Counted from the stretch's first letter, positions 20,532 through 30,738 are shown. The stretch: DNA of 64,000 nt from Carnegiea gigantea (GCA_029747015.1 JAKOGI010002451.1:44756-108755), one strand, 5' to 3'. A program made the numbers and translations. The notes: a model not told the origin generated them from the sequence alone.

Positions 20532-20543
20532 TGGTATCAGAGC
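20532..20543 (+). promoter_or_regulatory. Primer-binding site, element E
   Basis: TGGTATCAGAGC, two bases after the mini-LTR. Confidence 0.9.
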
Positions 20544-20654
20544 CAAGGCTTTTAAGTCACCCACATCACACCCAAATACATCCCAAAAAGCCAAAAAAAC
20601 AAAAAAAAAAAAGCACAAACCGGCAAAAACCCAGTCCCGAAGAACAAAGAAGCA

Positions 20655-20755
20655 GCACGGTGTCTCCGTGCCTACCAGCACGACCGTGCCATATTCATTT
20701 TTCGTCAAGTCGAGACGCAGCACGGTGTCCCCGTGCCATACCACACGACCGTGCC
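20655..20755 (+). other. GC hairpin array in leader of element E, two units
   Basis: Units at 20655-20690 and 20720-20755 (65-bp spacing). Confidence 0.82.
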
Positions 20756-20837
20756 CTCCCTCCTATTCTCCAAAACAGCCTTTTCCTAGCTTAAACACAT
20801 AACCCACCCACAAAGAACCCTTAAGCATTCATCCATC

Positions 20838-22259
20838 ATGATTTCTCTTGGGAACTTGAGAAAAGAGATTTCTTTGATTGAAAAGGAGATGGTCATCCTT
20901 GAAACTCCGAAGTTTCGCGGCCAAAGGGAAGATTTTCCTTGCTAGATTTCCAAGGTGGACCAAGTCTTTGCCCGCTACAACATTGAAGAGCAAGAGAAGT
21001 TTAAGGTGGTTATCCAGAAGCTCCGAGGCCATGCTCTTGAATGGTGGGAAAAGTACAAGTATAAGAGGAAGAAGAGAGGAAAAAGTAAGATCATAACATG
21101 GGTTAAGTTAAGAGGTAAATTAATGGATACTTTCACTCCAACCTCTTACTTACACAAGCATCCTTTTCTTTCCTTTGAGGTAAACGGCTTTAATTCCTCT
21201 TCTAAAAACCTCCATTTCAACAAGGGAAGCTCAATTCCGTCCCCTCAACCCACATTTTTAGCCCCTTCCACTCCACAAAAGAAGCAAACTCCACAAACAA
21301 GCCAAGCCCTTGCAGATCGACCTAACCCCGACCCTTTGAACCTTAGGAGGTGTTCTAAGTGTCAAGGCTTTAGTCCCACACCTACGGGCTGCCCCAACAA
21401 GGAATTCATCACCATCGCCGAATGGGAAGTAGCCATGGAGGAAGAAAAGGGGGGGAACGATCAGGAGGAAAGCCTTGAAGAAGAAATTGAACTCAAGGTT
21501 GAAAAAGAAGAAATACTTCACTTAGAGAAGGTTTCTCAAAAGCCAAACGAAATTGAAGAAGAGCATGCAAATATCCATTTCAATCCAAAGGAGCAAGACC
21601 ATATCCTATCCTTTCCCCACAAAATCACATTAACCCCCATTCAACCTTCCCAAATCCTCAAACCACATAAAGCCTCACAAAATGATCTATTACTCACCTC
21701 TCTTTCCCCAACCGATTCTCACCTTAGTTTTCACCCTTCCCACACCCACTTTTATCAAACCTCTGTGCATATTGCTTTTCAAGTGCTGCCTTTTGACCTT
21801 ATTCCATCTCCCAAACCCAAAGACAGTCCTCACTTGGATGTCTTTCTCATCCCCCTCCTCTATGCCACCCTACAAATGATGCCCTTTGGCCACTTCCTAC
21901 AAGAGCTCCCATTTCATAAGCATGCCTCCCTTCATGAGAATCTTGCCAATCCTTTGAGTTTGAGGACAAACTCAAAACAACCCGGCGAGTATGATGCATA
22001 TTTCCATATGCATCATTTTTATTCAAGTACAATTTCAAAGAAGAAAAGGGTCAAAGAAGATCATGCATGGAAATGTGCCTATTTGGTCTTCTTAAGTGAG
22101 TTCAAAGACTCGCGACACTATGGAGAGGTCAAAAAGAGGTTAAGCTTTGCTAGAAATTTGGTGCCGAATTCATCCCTGCGGAACCCGATTTTTGTGACCA
22201 CTTTTGGACAAGCTCAAGTGGACCAACAACTTGAGGGCCCATGTGCTTTTGAAGCTTAA
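20838..22259 (+). pseudogene. Element E mini-Gag with LTR-encoded tail
   Basis: Start at 20838 (MISLGNLRKE). One in-frame stop at 20943. It keeps only the middle of the capsid region (KLRGHALEWWEKYKYKRKKRGKSK), skips the helical C-terminal capsid part, and has a zinc knuckle in which the histidine is replaced (CSKCQGFSPTPTGC). An acidic and then proline-rich region follows, with no protease. The frame passes the polypurine tract and ends at 22259 in the LTR (EFKDSRHYGEV tail). Close relative of F. Confidence 0.83.
21981..21991 (+). promoter_or_regulatory. Polypurine tract, element E
   Basis: CCCGGCGAGTA before the LTR, with one pyrimidine change from the CCCGGGGAGTA of C, D, F and G. Confidence 0.65.
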
Positions 22260-22760
22260 AATTTCAGCTTTAAAATAAGCCCAAGTTTGTTTAATTTGGA
22301 CATCATTTGATTGGGCAAAATATCACTCAAAGATACGTTATGCTGATCCAGTCCAGTCTGAGATAGGTGCATTGTTTGGGACATAACTTTTAAACCGCTA
22401 ATCCAAATTGAAAAAATGAGCCCATTCTGGAAACTAGACTTCCAGGGCTTTCTATCCAGCCCAAGAACACGTGATTTGGCAGAGTATTCTGGAAGTTATG
22501 CTCTGTTGAAGTTGAGGCAGCTGCAAGAATTAATTTTGGGAATATGAAGAGTCTTCAGTTACATGTGATTGTGTGGCTGACATTGTGCACGTTTTTGGAG
22601 CCTTCTAGATTGGTGTAATCAGCTAAGAAATCCTAGAATATTCCTTGTAACCTCCCCCACCCCTTTTATGATGTGTCTTTCCATTTATCTTAGTCTTTTC
22701 ATTTTACTAGTTTTAATTGTTAGGAGTTATTTGAGTCCTTTTGTTGTCTTTTGCTGAGCC

Positions 22761-22768
22761 TATATAAA
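22761..22768 (+). promoter_or_regulatory. TATA box of the shared E/F LTR
   Basis: TATATAAA, followed by a run of G. Confidence 0.65.
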
Positions 22769-22919
22769 GGGGGGGCGTGTGAGCATTGTAGATCAGATTT
22801 CTAAGGCATTTTCAAGAGTAATTCAAGCACCTTTGAGAGTGATTCTCATTTGTGTCCCAAAAATTCCTAGTTCTATATCTTGAATTTGGCTAATTCAAGT
22901 GGTGTTCTAGGTTCTCCTT

Positions 22920-22948
22920 CTTTTCTTTGGAGTGATTCCTCAGAAAAG
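22920..22948 (+). other. R-U5 hairpin II equivalent in the E/F LTR
   Basis: CTTTTCT (22920-22926) and AGAAAAG (22942-22948) around TTGGAGTGATTCCTC. In F's 3' LTR the second arm is AGAAGAG (28353-28359), which still pairs through a G-U pair. The loop is a weaker form of the TGGTG..TTCTGTAT loop. Confidence 0.5.
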
Positions 22949-23141
22949 TGAAGGGAATTAGCCCAAGACCAAGGTGTGAGTGGCTCCGGAAGGATTATCT
23001 CATACACAAAGTCTTACACTATCCATCTCTATCCTGTTTGGTGATATTCTTCATCTTTCCCATCTTTCTCTCTTTTCATTTTGTTTAGTTTGATTTGAGT
23101 TTGATTTGGATCACTTACGACCCACACATACATCAATTGGT

Positions 23142-24191
23142 ATGGTCATCCTTGAAACTCCAAAGTTTCGTGGCCAAAAAGAAGATTTTCCTTACTGGAT
23201 TTCCAAAGTGGATCAAGTTTTCACTCGCTACAATATTGACGAGCAAGAGAAGTTTAAGGTGGTTATCAAGAAGCTCCGAGGCCATGCGCTTGAATGGTGG
23301 GAAAAGTACAAGTATAACAGGAAGAAGAGAGGAAAAAGTAAGATCACAACATGGGTTAAGTTAAGAGGAAAATTAATGGATACTTTCGCTCCAACCTCTT
23401 ACTTACACAACCATCCTTTACTTTCCTTTGAGGTAAACAACTTTGATTCCTCTTCTAAAAACCTCTCTTTCAACAAGGGAAGCTCAATTCCATCCCCTCA
23501 ACCCACATTTTTAGCCCCTTCCACTCCACAAAAGAAGCAAACTCCACAAACAAGCCAAGCCCTTGCAGATCGACCTAACCCCGACCCTTTGAACCTTAGG
23601 AGGTGTTCTAAGTGTCAAGGCTTTAGTCACACACCTACGGGCTGCCCCAACAAGGAATTCATCACCATCACCGAATGGGAAGTAAACATGGAGGAAGAAA
23701 AGGGGGAGAACGATCAGGAGGAAAGCCTTGAAGAAGAAATTCAACTCAAGGTTGAAAAAGAAGAAATACTTCACTTAGAGAAGGTTTCTCAAAAGCCAAA
23801 CGAAATTGAAGAAGAGCATGCAAATATTCATTTCAATCCAAAGGAGCAAGACCATATCCTATCCTTTCCCCACAAAATCACATTAACCCCCATTCAACCT
23901 TCCCAAATCCTCAAACCACATAAAGCCTCACAAAATGATCTATTACTCACCTCTCTTTCCCCAACCGAATCTCACCTTAGTTTTCACCCTTCCCACACCC
24001 ACTTTTATCAAACCTCTGTGCATATTGCTTTTCAAGTGCTGCCTTTTGACCTTATTCCATCTCCCAAACCCAAAGACAGTCCTCACTTGGATGTCTTTCT
24101 CATCCCCCTCCTCTATGCCACCCTACAAATGATGCCCTTTGGCCACTTCCTACAAGAGCTCCCATTTCATAAGCGTGCCTCCCTTCATGAG
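23142..24191 (+). CDS. Element F mini-Gag (first part)
   Basis: The frame is open from 23106. The ATG at 23142 comes from the deletion joint and matches codon text of E's mini-Gag about 17 residues in. It keeps KLRGHALEWWEKYK and an intact CCHC knuckle (CSKCQGFSHTPTGC), an acidic block (EENDQEESLEEE-type) and a proline-rich tail. Element G interrupts it at ATGAG; text resumes at 27366, then a 16-base loss in the LTR shifts the frame soon after 27450. Confidence 0.75.
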
Positions 24192-24353
24192 TGATGTATA
24201 AGCGAGCACAAATGACCAAGACAAGATGTGTTTTTGGTTTTTTGAGGGGTGAGAACAAAGTAAAAATGAGAAAAGGATAGTTCAAGTATTTGACTAGAGA
24301 TAATCCAACTGGAGCCACTCAAGCCAAATAACTTGGGCAATCCCCTAACTCAA

Positions 24354-24443
24354 TCTAGGATACAGAAGTTAATCACCACCTAGATGAGGGAAGGGACCTA
24401 GAACACCACCTGAGAGGGCCAATTCTCAAGATATAGAACTAGG
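24354..24443 (-). other. R-U5 double hairpin of element G LTR
   Basis: Hairpin II arms TCTAGG (24354-24359) and CCTAGA (24379-24384) around a 19-base loop that reads TGGTGATTAACTTCTGTAT on the minus strand. Hairpin I lies between the CTAGG near 24439 and CCTAG at 24397, with a CTTGAG/CTCAGG stem. Repeated in the other LTR at 26204-26293. Confidence 0.6.
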
Positions 24444-24530
24444 GATTTTTGAAAGAAGAGAGTATGCAACTCAATTCTGAACTTTGCTTTTCATTTGATG
24501 AATGCTTGATTAACACAACGTGAACTATGG

Positions 24531-24539
24531 CCTTTTATA
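24531..24539 (-). promoter_or_regulatory. TATA box, element G 3' LTR
   Basis: TATAAAAGG on the minus strand; the hairpins lie about 90-185 bases downstream. Confidence 0.65.
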
Positions 24540-25074
24540 GGCTGGCCTTACACATGAAAAGACTCAAACACATAAAGACTCATTACTAGATAGAAAACAA
24601 AAAGACACGAAACTGAAATGTAACCTAAAAGACTAGAAAACCGAAAAGACACAACATACACATGGCCATTTATCTACTTAAATGACAACCTATCAACTAT
24701 CCACTTGAGAGACTTGAAAAGGTCACGTTTCAGCCTTGGAAGAAAGGGAAAAACGCAGCTTGAGCAAACCAAAAGACGTGATGGTTCATGTATACACATT
24801 CAACTCATAAACGCGTTTACACCTACAGCAGGGCCAGATTCATTGGACCATAACTCCCTGATTTGTGATCCAAATTGAATGATTCTTGATTCTCTGAAAA
24901 GCCTGAAGAGTCTAGTTTCCAATGGAAGTGGTTTCACTATATTTGGACCGTCCGTTTAAAAGTTATGGGCTGAAGAGTGCAGACTGCTCAGAACTGGACT
25001 GCATTTCAGCACTTTATGATGTGGGCCAAAGATAACCAACCAAATGGACTCCAAATGATGCGTGGCTGGTCTTA

Positions 25075-25623
25075 TTAGAAAGCTAACTCTTTAAGCTTGA
25101 ATGAGGTGAAGGACTTCATGAGAATTACCCATCTTTTCTTGCTGCAATAGACATACAAAATCGGGCCTCGGCATGGACGAACTAAGCATGAAAAGAGGGT
25201 TAAACTCCATGGCTTTGCTGAACATAAGCACAATCTCCTTGACTTCTTTGGCTGCTTGTGATCTTCCTCGAGCTTAATAGGAGTAGTGGAGTTTACGGGC
25301 AAGGAGCATGATGGTCTTGATCCCCATTTGGGAAACCCCTTGGAATAACGCACTTTGAAGTTCAAAACAAACTCTACAAAGTGTCTTGTATCATGGAACT
25401 CAAATAATGGGACCAAATATAAGTGTTTCCACGTATGATCTTGTTTGGCCTTTTCCTCCCTTGAAGTTGAGCTTGAGGAATGAAAATTATGCATATGGAA
25501 ATATGCATCATACTCCCCGGGTGGTTTGGAGTTTGTCCTCAAACTCAAGAGTTCTTTATTCTTCTCATACAAGAGGGCATATTTATGGAATGTGGTTCTT
25601 TGAGGGAAAAATTCATAAGGCAT
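25075..25623 (-). CDS. Element G end of coding region and LTR-encoded module
   Basis: An open frame from the end of the interior (MPYEFFPQRTTFHK, LSLRTNSKPPGEYDAY) across the polypurine tract into the LTR. It contains EFHDTRHFVEFVLNFKV, shared with J and K. A frameshift near 25255 separates it from a second piece in another frame (KEVKEIVLMFSKAMEFNP...) that corresponds to the KEVAKL tail of B and D. Confidence 0.6.
   Translation of the reverse strand: MPYEFFPQRTTFHKYALLYEKNKELLSLRTNSKPPGEYDAYFHMHNFHSSSSTSREEKAKQDHTWKHLYLVPLFEFHDTRHFVEFVLNFKVRYSKGFPKWGSRPSCSLPVNSTTPIKLEEDHKQPKKSRRLCLCSAKPWSLTLFSCLVRPCRGPILYVYCSKKRWVILMKSFTSFKLKELAF
25511..25521 (-). promoter_or_regulatory. Polypurine tract, element G
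   Basis: CCCGGGGAGTA on the minus strand. Confidence 0.7.
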
Positions 25624-25952
25624 CTTTTGTAAGGCTTTTTGTGGTTTGGGGTTTGGGAAGGTTGAATGGGGCTAGGTTCATGCTCATCAAATCTTGGAGG
25701 TAGGCTCCAATTTATCTCATTATCTACTTCATCATAGGCATCAAAGATGGGAGGTAGATCAAAGTTAACGTCACTATTTTCTTGATAATGGCCTTCTCCA
25801 GTTAAGACAGATGGATAGCTAACTTCTTTTTCTTCCTTCATGGCTGCTTCCCATTCGGTCAAGGTGATGAATTCCTTATTGGGGCAGTCCGAGAGTGCAT
25901 GACCAAAGCCTTGACACTTAGAACACCTTTTAATACTCATGCTAGAACTCAT
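25545..25952 (-). CDS. Element G reduced Gag: zinc knuckle plus acidic tail
   Basis: 135 codons, start at 25952 (MSSSMSIKRCSKCQGFGHAL). All capsid sequence is missing; what remains is one CCHC knuckle (CSKCQGFGHALSDC) and an acidic tail with two copies of a LPPxFD motif (DLPPIFDAYDE, SLPPRFDEHE). A frameshift separates it from the following frame that enters the LTR. The knuckle could bind element RNA; that is inferred from the family only. Confidence 0.7.
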   Translation of the reverse strand: MSSSMSIKRCSKCQGFGHALSDCPNKEFITLTEWEAAMKEEKEVSYPSVLTGEGHYQENSDVNFDLPPIFDAYDEVDNEINWSLPPRFDEHEPSPIQPSQTPNHKKPYKRCLMNFSLKEPHSINMPSCMRRIKNS

Positions 25953-26027
25953 GGTAGGACTTGATGTGTATGGGGCTGATTTGTGGATGTGTTTGGGTTT
26001 CGAAGCTTGGTCAAGTAGGCAACCTAG

Positions 26028-26039
26028 GCTCTGATACCA
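26028..26039 (-). promoter_or_regulatory. Primer-binding site, element G
   Basis: GCTCTGATACCA on the plus strand. Only about 75 bases separate it from the reduced Gag start, and no GC hairpin module is present. Confidence 0.9.
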
Positions 26040-26041
26040 AT

Positions 26042-27360
26042 TGATGTATAAGCGAGCATAAATGACCAAGACAAGATGTGTTTTTGGTTTTTTGAGGGGT
26101 GAGAACAAAGTAAAAATGAGAAAAGGATAGTTCAAGTATTTGACTAGAGATAATCCAATTGGAGCCACTCAAGCCAAATAACTTGGGCAATCCCCTAACT
26201 CAATCTAGGATACAGAAGTTAATCACCACCTAGATGAGGGAAGGGACCTAGAACACCACCTGAGAGGGCCAATTCTCAAGATATAGAACTAGGGATTTTT
26301 GAAAGAAGAGAGTATGCAACTCAATTCTGAACTTTGCTTTTCATTTGATGAATGCTTGATTAACACAACGTGAACTATGGCCTTTTATAGGCTGGCCTTA
26401 CACATGAAAAGACTCAAACACATAAAGACTCATTACTAGATAGAAAACAAAAAGACACGAAACTGAAATGTAACCTAAAAGACTAGAAAACCGAAAAGAC
26501 ACAACATACACATGGCCATTTATCTACTTAAATGACAACCTATCAACTATCCACTTGAGAGACTTGAAAAGGTCACGTTTCAGCCTTGGAAGAAAGGGAA
26601 AAACGCAGCTTGAGCAAACCAAAAGACGTGATGGTTCATGTATACACATTCAGCTCATAAACGCGTTTACACCTACAGCAGGGCCAGATTCATTGGACCA
26701 TAACTCCCTGATTTGTGATCCAAATTGAATGATTCTTGATTCTCTGAAAAGCCTGAAGAGTCTAGTTTCCAATGGAAGTGGTTTCACTATATTTGGACCG
26801 TCCGTTTAAAAGTTATGGGCTGAAGAGTGCAGACTGCTCAGAACTGGACTGCATTTCAGCACTTTATGATGTGGGCCAAAGATAACCAACCAAATGGACT
26901 CCAAATGATGCGTGGCTGGTCTTATTAGAAAGCTAACTCTTTAAGCTTGAATGAGGTGGAGGACTTCATGAGAATTACCCATCTTTTCTTGCTGCAATAG
27001 ACATACAAAATCGGGCCTCGGCATGGACGAACTAAGCATGAAAAGAGGGTTAAACTCCATGGCTTTGCTGAACATAAGCACAATCTCCTTGACTTCTTTG
27101 GCTGCTTGTGATCTTCCTCGAGCTTAATAGGAGTAGTGGAGTTTACGGGCAAGGAGCATGATGGTCTTGATCCCCATTTGGGAAACCCCTTGGAATAAGG
27201 CACTTTGAAGTTCAAAACAAACTCCACAAAGTGTCTTGTATCATGGAACTCAAATAATGGGACCAAATATAAGTGTTTCCACGTATGATCTTGTTTGGCC
27301 TTTTCCTCCCTTGAAGTTGAGCTTGAGGAATGAAAATGATGCATATGGAAATATGCATCA
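26042..27360 (-). repeat. 5' LTR of element G
   Basis: 1319 bp, nearly identical to 24192-25510, with TATA box at 26381-26389. Confidence 0.92.
26381..26389 (-). promoter_or_regulatory. TATA box, element G 5' LTR
   Basis: TATAAAAGG on the minus strand; the promoter copy that would drive the element RNA. Confidence 0.65.
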
Positions 27361-27407
27361 ATGAGAAGCTTGCCAATCCTTTGAGTTTGAGGACCAACTC
27401 AAAACAA

Positions 27408-27418
27408 CCCGGGGAGTA
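27408..27418 (+). promoter_or_regulatory. Polypurine tract, element F
   Basis: CCCGGGGAGTA directly before the 3' LTR. Confidence 0.7.
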
Positions 27419-28548
27419 TGATGCATATTTCCATATGCATCATTTTTATTCAAGTCCAATTTCAAAGAAGATCATGCTTGGAAGTGTGCTTATTTGGCCT
27501 TCTTAAGTGAGTTCAAAGACTCGCGACACTATGGAGAGGTCAAAAAGAGGTTAAGCTTTGCTAGAAATTGGGTGTCGAATTCATCCCTGCGGAACCCGAT
27601 TTTTGTGACCACTTTTGGACAAGCTCAAGTGGACCCACAACTTGAGGGCCCATGTGCTTTTGAAGCTTAAGATTTCATCTTTCAAATAAGCCCAAGTTTG
27701 TTTAATTTGGACATCATTTGATTGGGCAAAATATCACTCAAAGATACGTTATGCTGATCCAGTCCAGTCTGAGATAGGTGCATTGTTTGGGCCATAACTT
27801 TTAAACCGCTTATCCAAATTGAGCAAATGAGCCCATTCTGGAAACTAGACTTCCAGGGCTTTCTATCAAGCCCAAGAACGCGTGATTTGGCCGAGTATTC
27901 TGGGAAGTTATGCTCTGTTGAAGTTGAGGCAGTTGCAAGGATTAATTCTGGGAATATGAAGAGTCTTCGGTTACATGTGATTGTGTGGCTGACATTGTGC
28001 ACGTTTTGGAGCCTTCTAGATTGGTGTAATCAGCTAAGAAATCCTAGAATATTCCTTGTAACCTCCCCCACCCCTTTTATGATGTGTCTTTCCATTTATC
28101 TTAGTCTTTTCATTTTACTAGTTTTAATTGTTAGGAGTTATTTGAGTCCTTTTGTTGTCTTTTGCTGAGCCTATATAAAGGGGGGGCGTGTGAGCATTGT
28201 AGATGAGATTTCTAAGGCATTTTCAAGAGTAATTCAAGCACCTTTGAGAGTGATTCTCATTTGTGTCCCAAAAATTCCTAGTTCTATATCTTGAATTTGG
28301 CTAATTCAAGTGGTGTTCTAGGTTCTCTTTCTTTTCTTTGGAGTGATTCCTCAGAAGAGTGAAGGGAATTAGCCCAAGACCAAGGTGTGAGTGGCTCCGG
28401 AAGGATTATCTCATACTCAAAGTCTTGCACTATCCGTCTCTATCCTGTTTGGTGATATTCTTCATCTTTCGCATCTTTCTCTCTTTTCATTTTGCTTAAG
28501 TTTGATTTGAGTTTGATTTGGGATCACTTTCCACCCACATATACATCA
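27419..28548 (+). repeat. 3' LTR of element F
   Basis: 1130 bp, TGATGCATAT palindrome at the start, ATATACATCA at the end; close to 21992-23135 but with a 16-base loss in the coding head. Confidence 0.87.
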
Positions 28549-28575
28549 ATTCACTTGCCACCCACATATACATCA
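28549..28575 (+). repeat. Stranded 3' end of a B-type LTR
   Basis: TTCACTTGCCACCC...TACATCA matches the end of element B's 5' LTR and begins with the same TTCACTTG that ends B's broken 3' LTR at 15786. It is most simply the displaced tail of that LTR. Confidence 0.65.
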
Positions 28576-28755
28576 CAAGGGGTGGTTAAGGGCCCTAACA
28601 TCTTTCCTTGGTGGTGTTTCTGTATCCAAGGTTGGTGTTAGTTCCGGTTGCTTATCCAAGTCTAAGGTGAGTTTGTGGTTTCAAAGTTGCCTTGAACTTC
28701 TGGCACTTTGCTTACATCTTTCCCATCCTCTTGACTTTCCCTAGAGGATACATCA
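28576..28755 (+). repeat. LTR fragment of element M family
   Basis: 180 bases matching the last part of element M's LTR, including the hairpin CCTTGG / CCAAGG at 28606-28631 with its TGGTG loop. It ends GATACATCA and joins directly to pol text with no primer-binding site. Confidence 0.75.
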
Positions 28756-30738
28756 CCAAGTGAGGAGCTTTCACGGTCTAGCCTCTTTTTATAGGAGGTT
28801 TGTCAAGAACTTTAGCACAATCATGGCTCCTTTGACCGAGATTCTCAAATCCAAGAAATTTGAGTGGAATGAAAAGGCCCAAGCCGCCTTTGAAGATGTC
28901 AAGGAGAAGCTCACTAGTGCACCCATACTTGCTCTTCCAAGCTTCTCCAAGATATTTGAAGTGGAGTGTGATGCTTCGGGGGTGGGCATAGGGGCGGTCC
29001 TATCACAAGAAGGCCGACCATTAGCCTACTTTAGTGAAAAACTCAATGAGGCCAAGCGAAAATACTCAACGTATGACAAGGAGTTTTATGTCATAGTGAG
29101 GGCCTTGGAACATTAGAGACATTATTTGGTGGGGGGAGAGTTCATCCTCCACTCGGATCATGAAGCACTCAAGTTCATACAAGGTCAACACAAGCTCAAC
29201 CCAAGGCATGCTAAGTGGGTGGAATATCTTCAAGCTTTCCACTTTGTGATCCACCACAAATCCGGGCACTTAAACAAGGGTGCGGATGCCTTGTCTAGAA
29301 GATATCTACTCCTCTCCTCCCTTGACTCAAGAGTCCTTGGGTTTGAATTGATCAAGGAGTTGTACACCAAGGATGAAGACTTCAAGGAGACCTTTGAAGT
29401 ATGCTCACGGCACCCCCATGGTCCATTTCACATTGAAGAGGGGTTCTTATTCAAAGGAAACCGGTTATGTATCCCTAAAGGAGGCATTAGGGAGCTTTTG
29501 ATTAAAGAAGTGCATGGAGGAGCTTTGGCCGGCCACTTTGGCATTGAGAAGACCTCACTCATGTTGAAGGAGCACTACTATTGGCCCAAGATGGTCAAGG
29601 ATGTTGAGCATTATGTTAAAAGGTGCTCTACTTGTCAACTTGCCAAAAGCCATGTCTTGCCTCAAGGTCTTTACTCGCCCTTACCGGTCCCAAAGGCTCC
29701 TTGGGAGGATGTGAGTTTAGATTTCATTACCGGCCTACCAAGGACACAACGGAACAAGGACTCCATAATGGTGGTAGTTGATCGGTTTCGAAGATGGCAC
29801 ACTTTGTCTCATGCCATACTACCCATGATGCCACTCAAATTGCAAGCCTCTACTTCAAAGAGATCGTGAGGCTCCATGGCATCCCCAAAAGCATGGTGTC
29901 CGACCGGGATAGCAAGTTCATGAGCCATTTTTGGCTCACTCTATGGAAGAAGATGGGCACTCATCTCAAATTTAGCACATCATGTCACCCCCAAACGGAT
30001 GGCCAAACCGAGGTCACCAATAGGACCTTGGGTACTTTGTTGAGGGTCCTAGCCAAGAAGAGCACAAAGGGTTGGGATGAGTTGCTTAGCCATGCCGAGT
30101 TTGCCTACAATCGAGTGCCAAGCAAAGCCACCGGTCTTTCTCCATTCCAAGTTGTATATGGTTTCAACCCTTGTACACCTATGGACCTTACACCCCTCCC
30201 TACTCCAACCAAGTTTAGTTGGGAGGCCGAGAAGAGAACAAAGGAAATCCAAGAGCTCCATGCACAAGTGAGGGCTAAAATTGAGAAGTTCAATGATCAG
30301 ACCAAGGATCGGGTAAACAAGCACCGCAAGAAAGTCCAATTTAAGCCCGGAGATTTAGTATGGATCCACCTAAGAAAGGAGCAATTTCCTAGCAAAAGAA
30401 GGTCCAAGCTTCTTCCACGCTCGGATGGCCCATTCAAGATCCTTGAAAAAGTCAATTCCAATGCATACAAGGTTGATTTGCCCGGTGACTATGGAGTATC
30501 CGCTACATTCAATGTAGCCGATTTGAGGCCCTACTTTGATGAAGAAGACGAGCTACCAAGTTTGAGGACAAACTCTTCCCAAGCTGGGGGGGATGATGGG
30601 GATCAGCCCCAAGGGGTTCTTATAGCTCAAGAGGTCACAAAGGCTTTCCAAGGATTAGAAATCACTCAAGACACGATCACTTGCATTCTGCCGGGCTCAT
30701 CCCGCACATGGCCCGACTTTCTGACCTTGGTGACCTGA
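28756..30738 (+). pseudogene. Element H RT end, RNase H and integrase
   Basis: RT thumb ([22 protein letters not shown]), RNase H ([26 protein letters not shown]), integrase finger (HGGALAGHFGIEKT, CSTC), core ([31 protein letters not shown]) and C-terminal domain (PGDLVWIHLRKEQFPSKRR, SDGPFKILEKV). Broken by a stop at 29114-29116 and a one-base frameshift near 29788. The frame enters the LTR at 30594 and ends at 30738 with QEVTKAFQGL...PGSSRTWPDFLTLVT. Confidence 0.86.
30586..30593 (+). promoter_or_regulatory. Polypurine tract, element H
   Basis: GGGGGGGA before the LTR. Confidence 0.7.

Larger units (their letters stand above)
20326..23135 (+). mobile_element. Element E: non-autonomous mini-Gag LTR element
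   Basis: Mini-LTR 20326-20529, primer-binding site, two hairpin units, a shortened gag and a full LTR at 21992-23135 that also serves as the 5' LTR of F. There is no protease, RT or integrase. Confidence 0.82.
21992..23135 (+). repeat. Shared LTR (3' LTR of E, 5' LTR of F)
   Basis: 1144 bp. An interior lies on both sides, giving LTR-gag-LTR-gag-LTR order as from unequal recombination between two copies. TATATAAA at 22761. Confidence 0.85.
24192..25510 (-). repeat. 3' LTR of element G
   Basis: Minus strand starts TGATGCATAT-type palindrome (one arm base changed in this copy) and ends ACATCA. TATA box at 24531-24539. The start encodes the EFHDTRHFVEF module. Confidence 0.92.
24192..27360 (-). 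mobile_element. Element G: young, very small-interior LTR element
   Basis: Two 1319-bp LTRs (24192-25510, 26042-27360) with an interior of only 531 bp. Perfect target duplication ATGAG (24187-24191, 27361-27365). By eye I count about seven differences between the LTRs, roughly 99.5% identity, so this is the youngest insertion that can be dated here. Confidence 0.93.
23136..28548 (+). mobile_element. Element F: mini-Gag element lacking leader, interrupted by G
   Basis: Interior 23136-24191 and 27366-27418, 3' LTR 27419-28548. The primer-binding site is cut after TTGGTAT and joins straight to the gag text GGTCATCC, so primer site remainder, hairpins and gag start were deleted. Without them F cannot prime reverse transcription. 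Confidence 0.83.
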
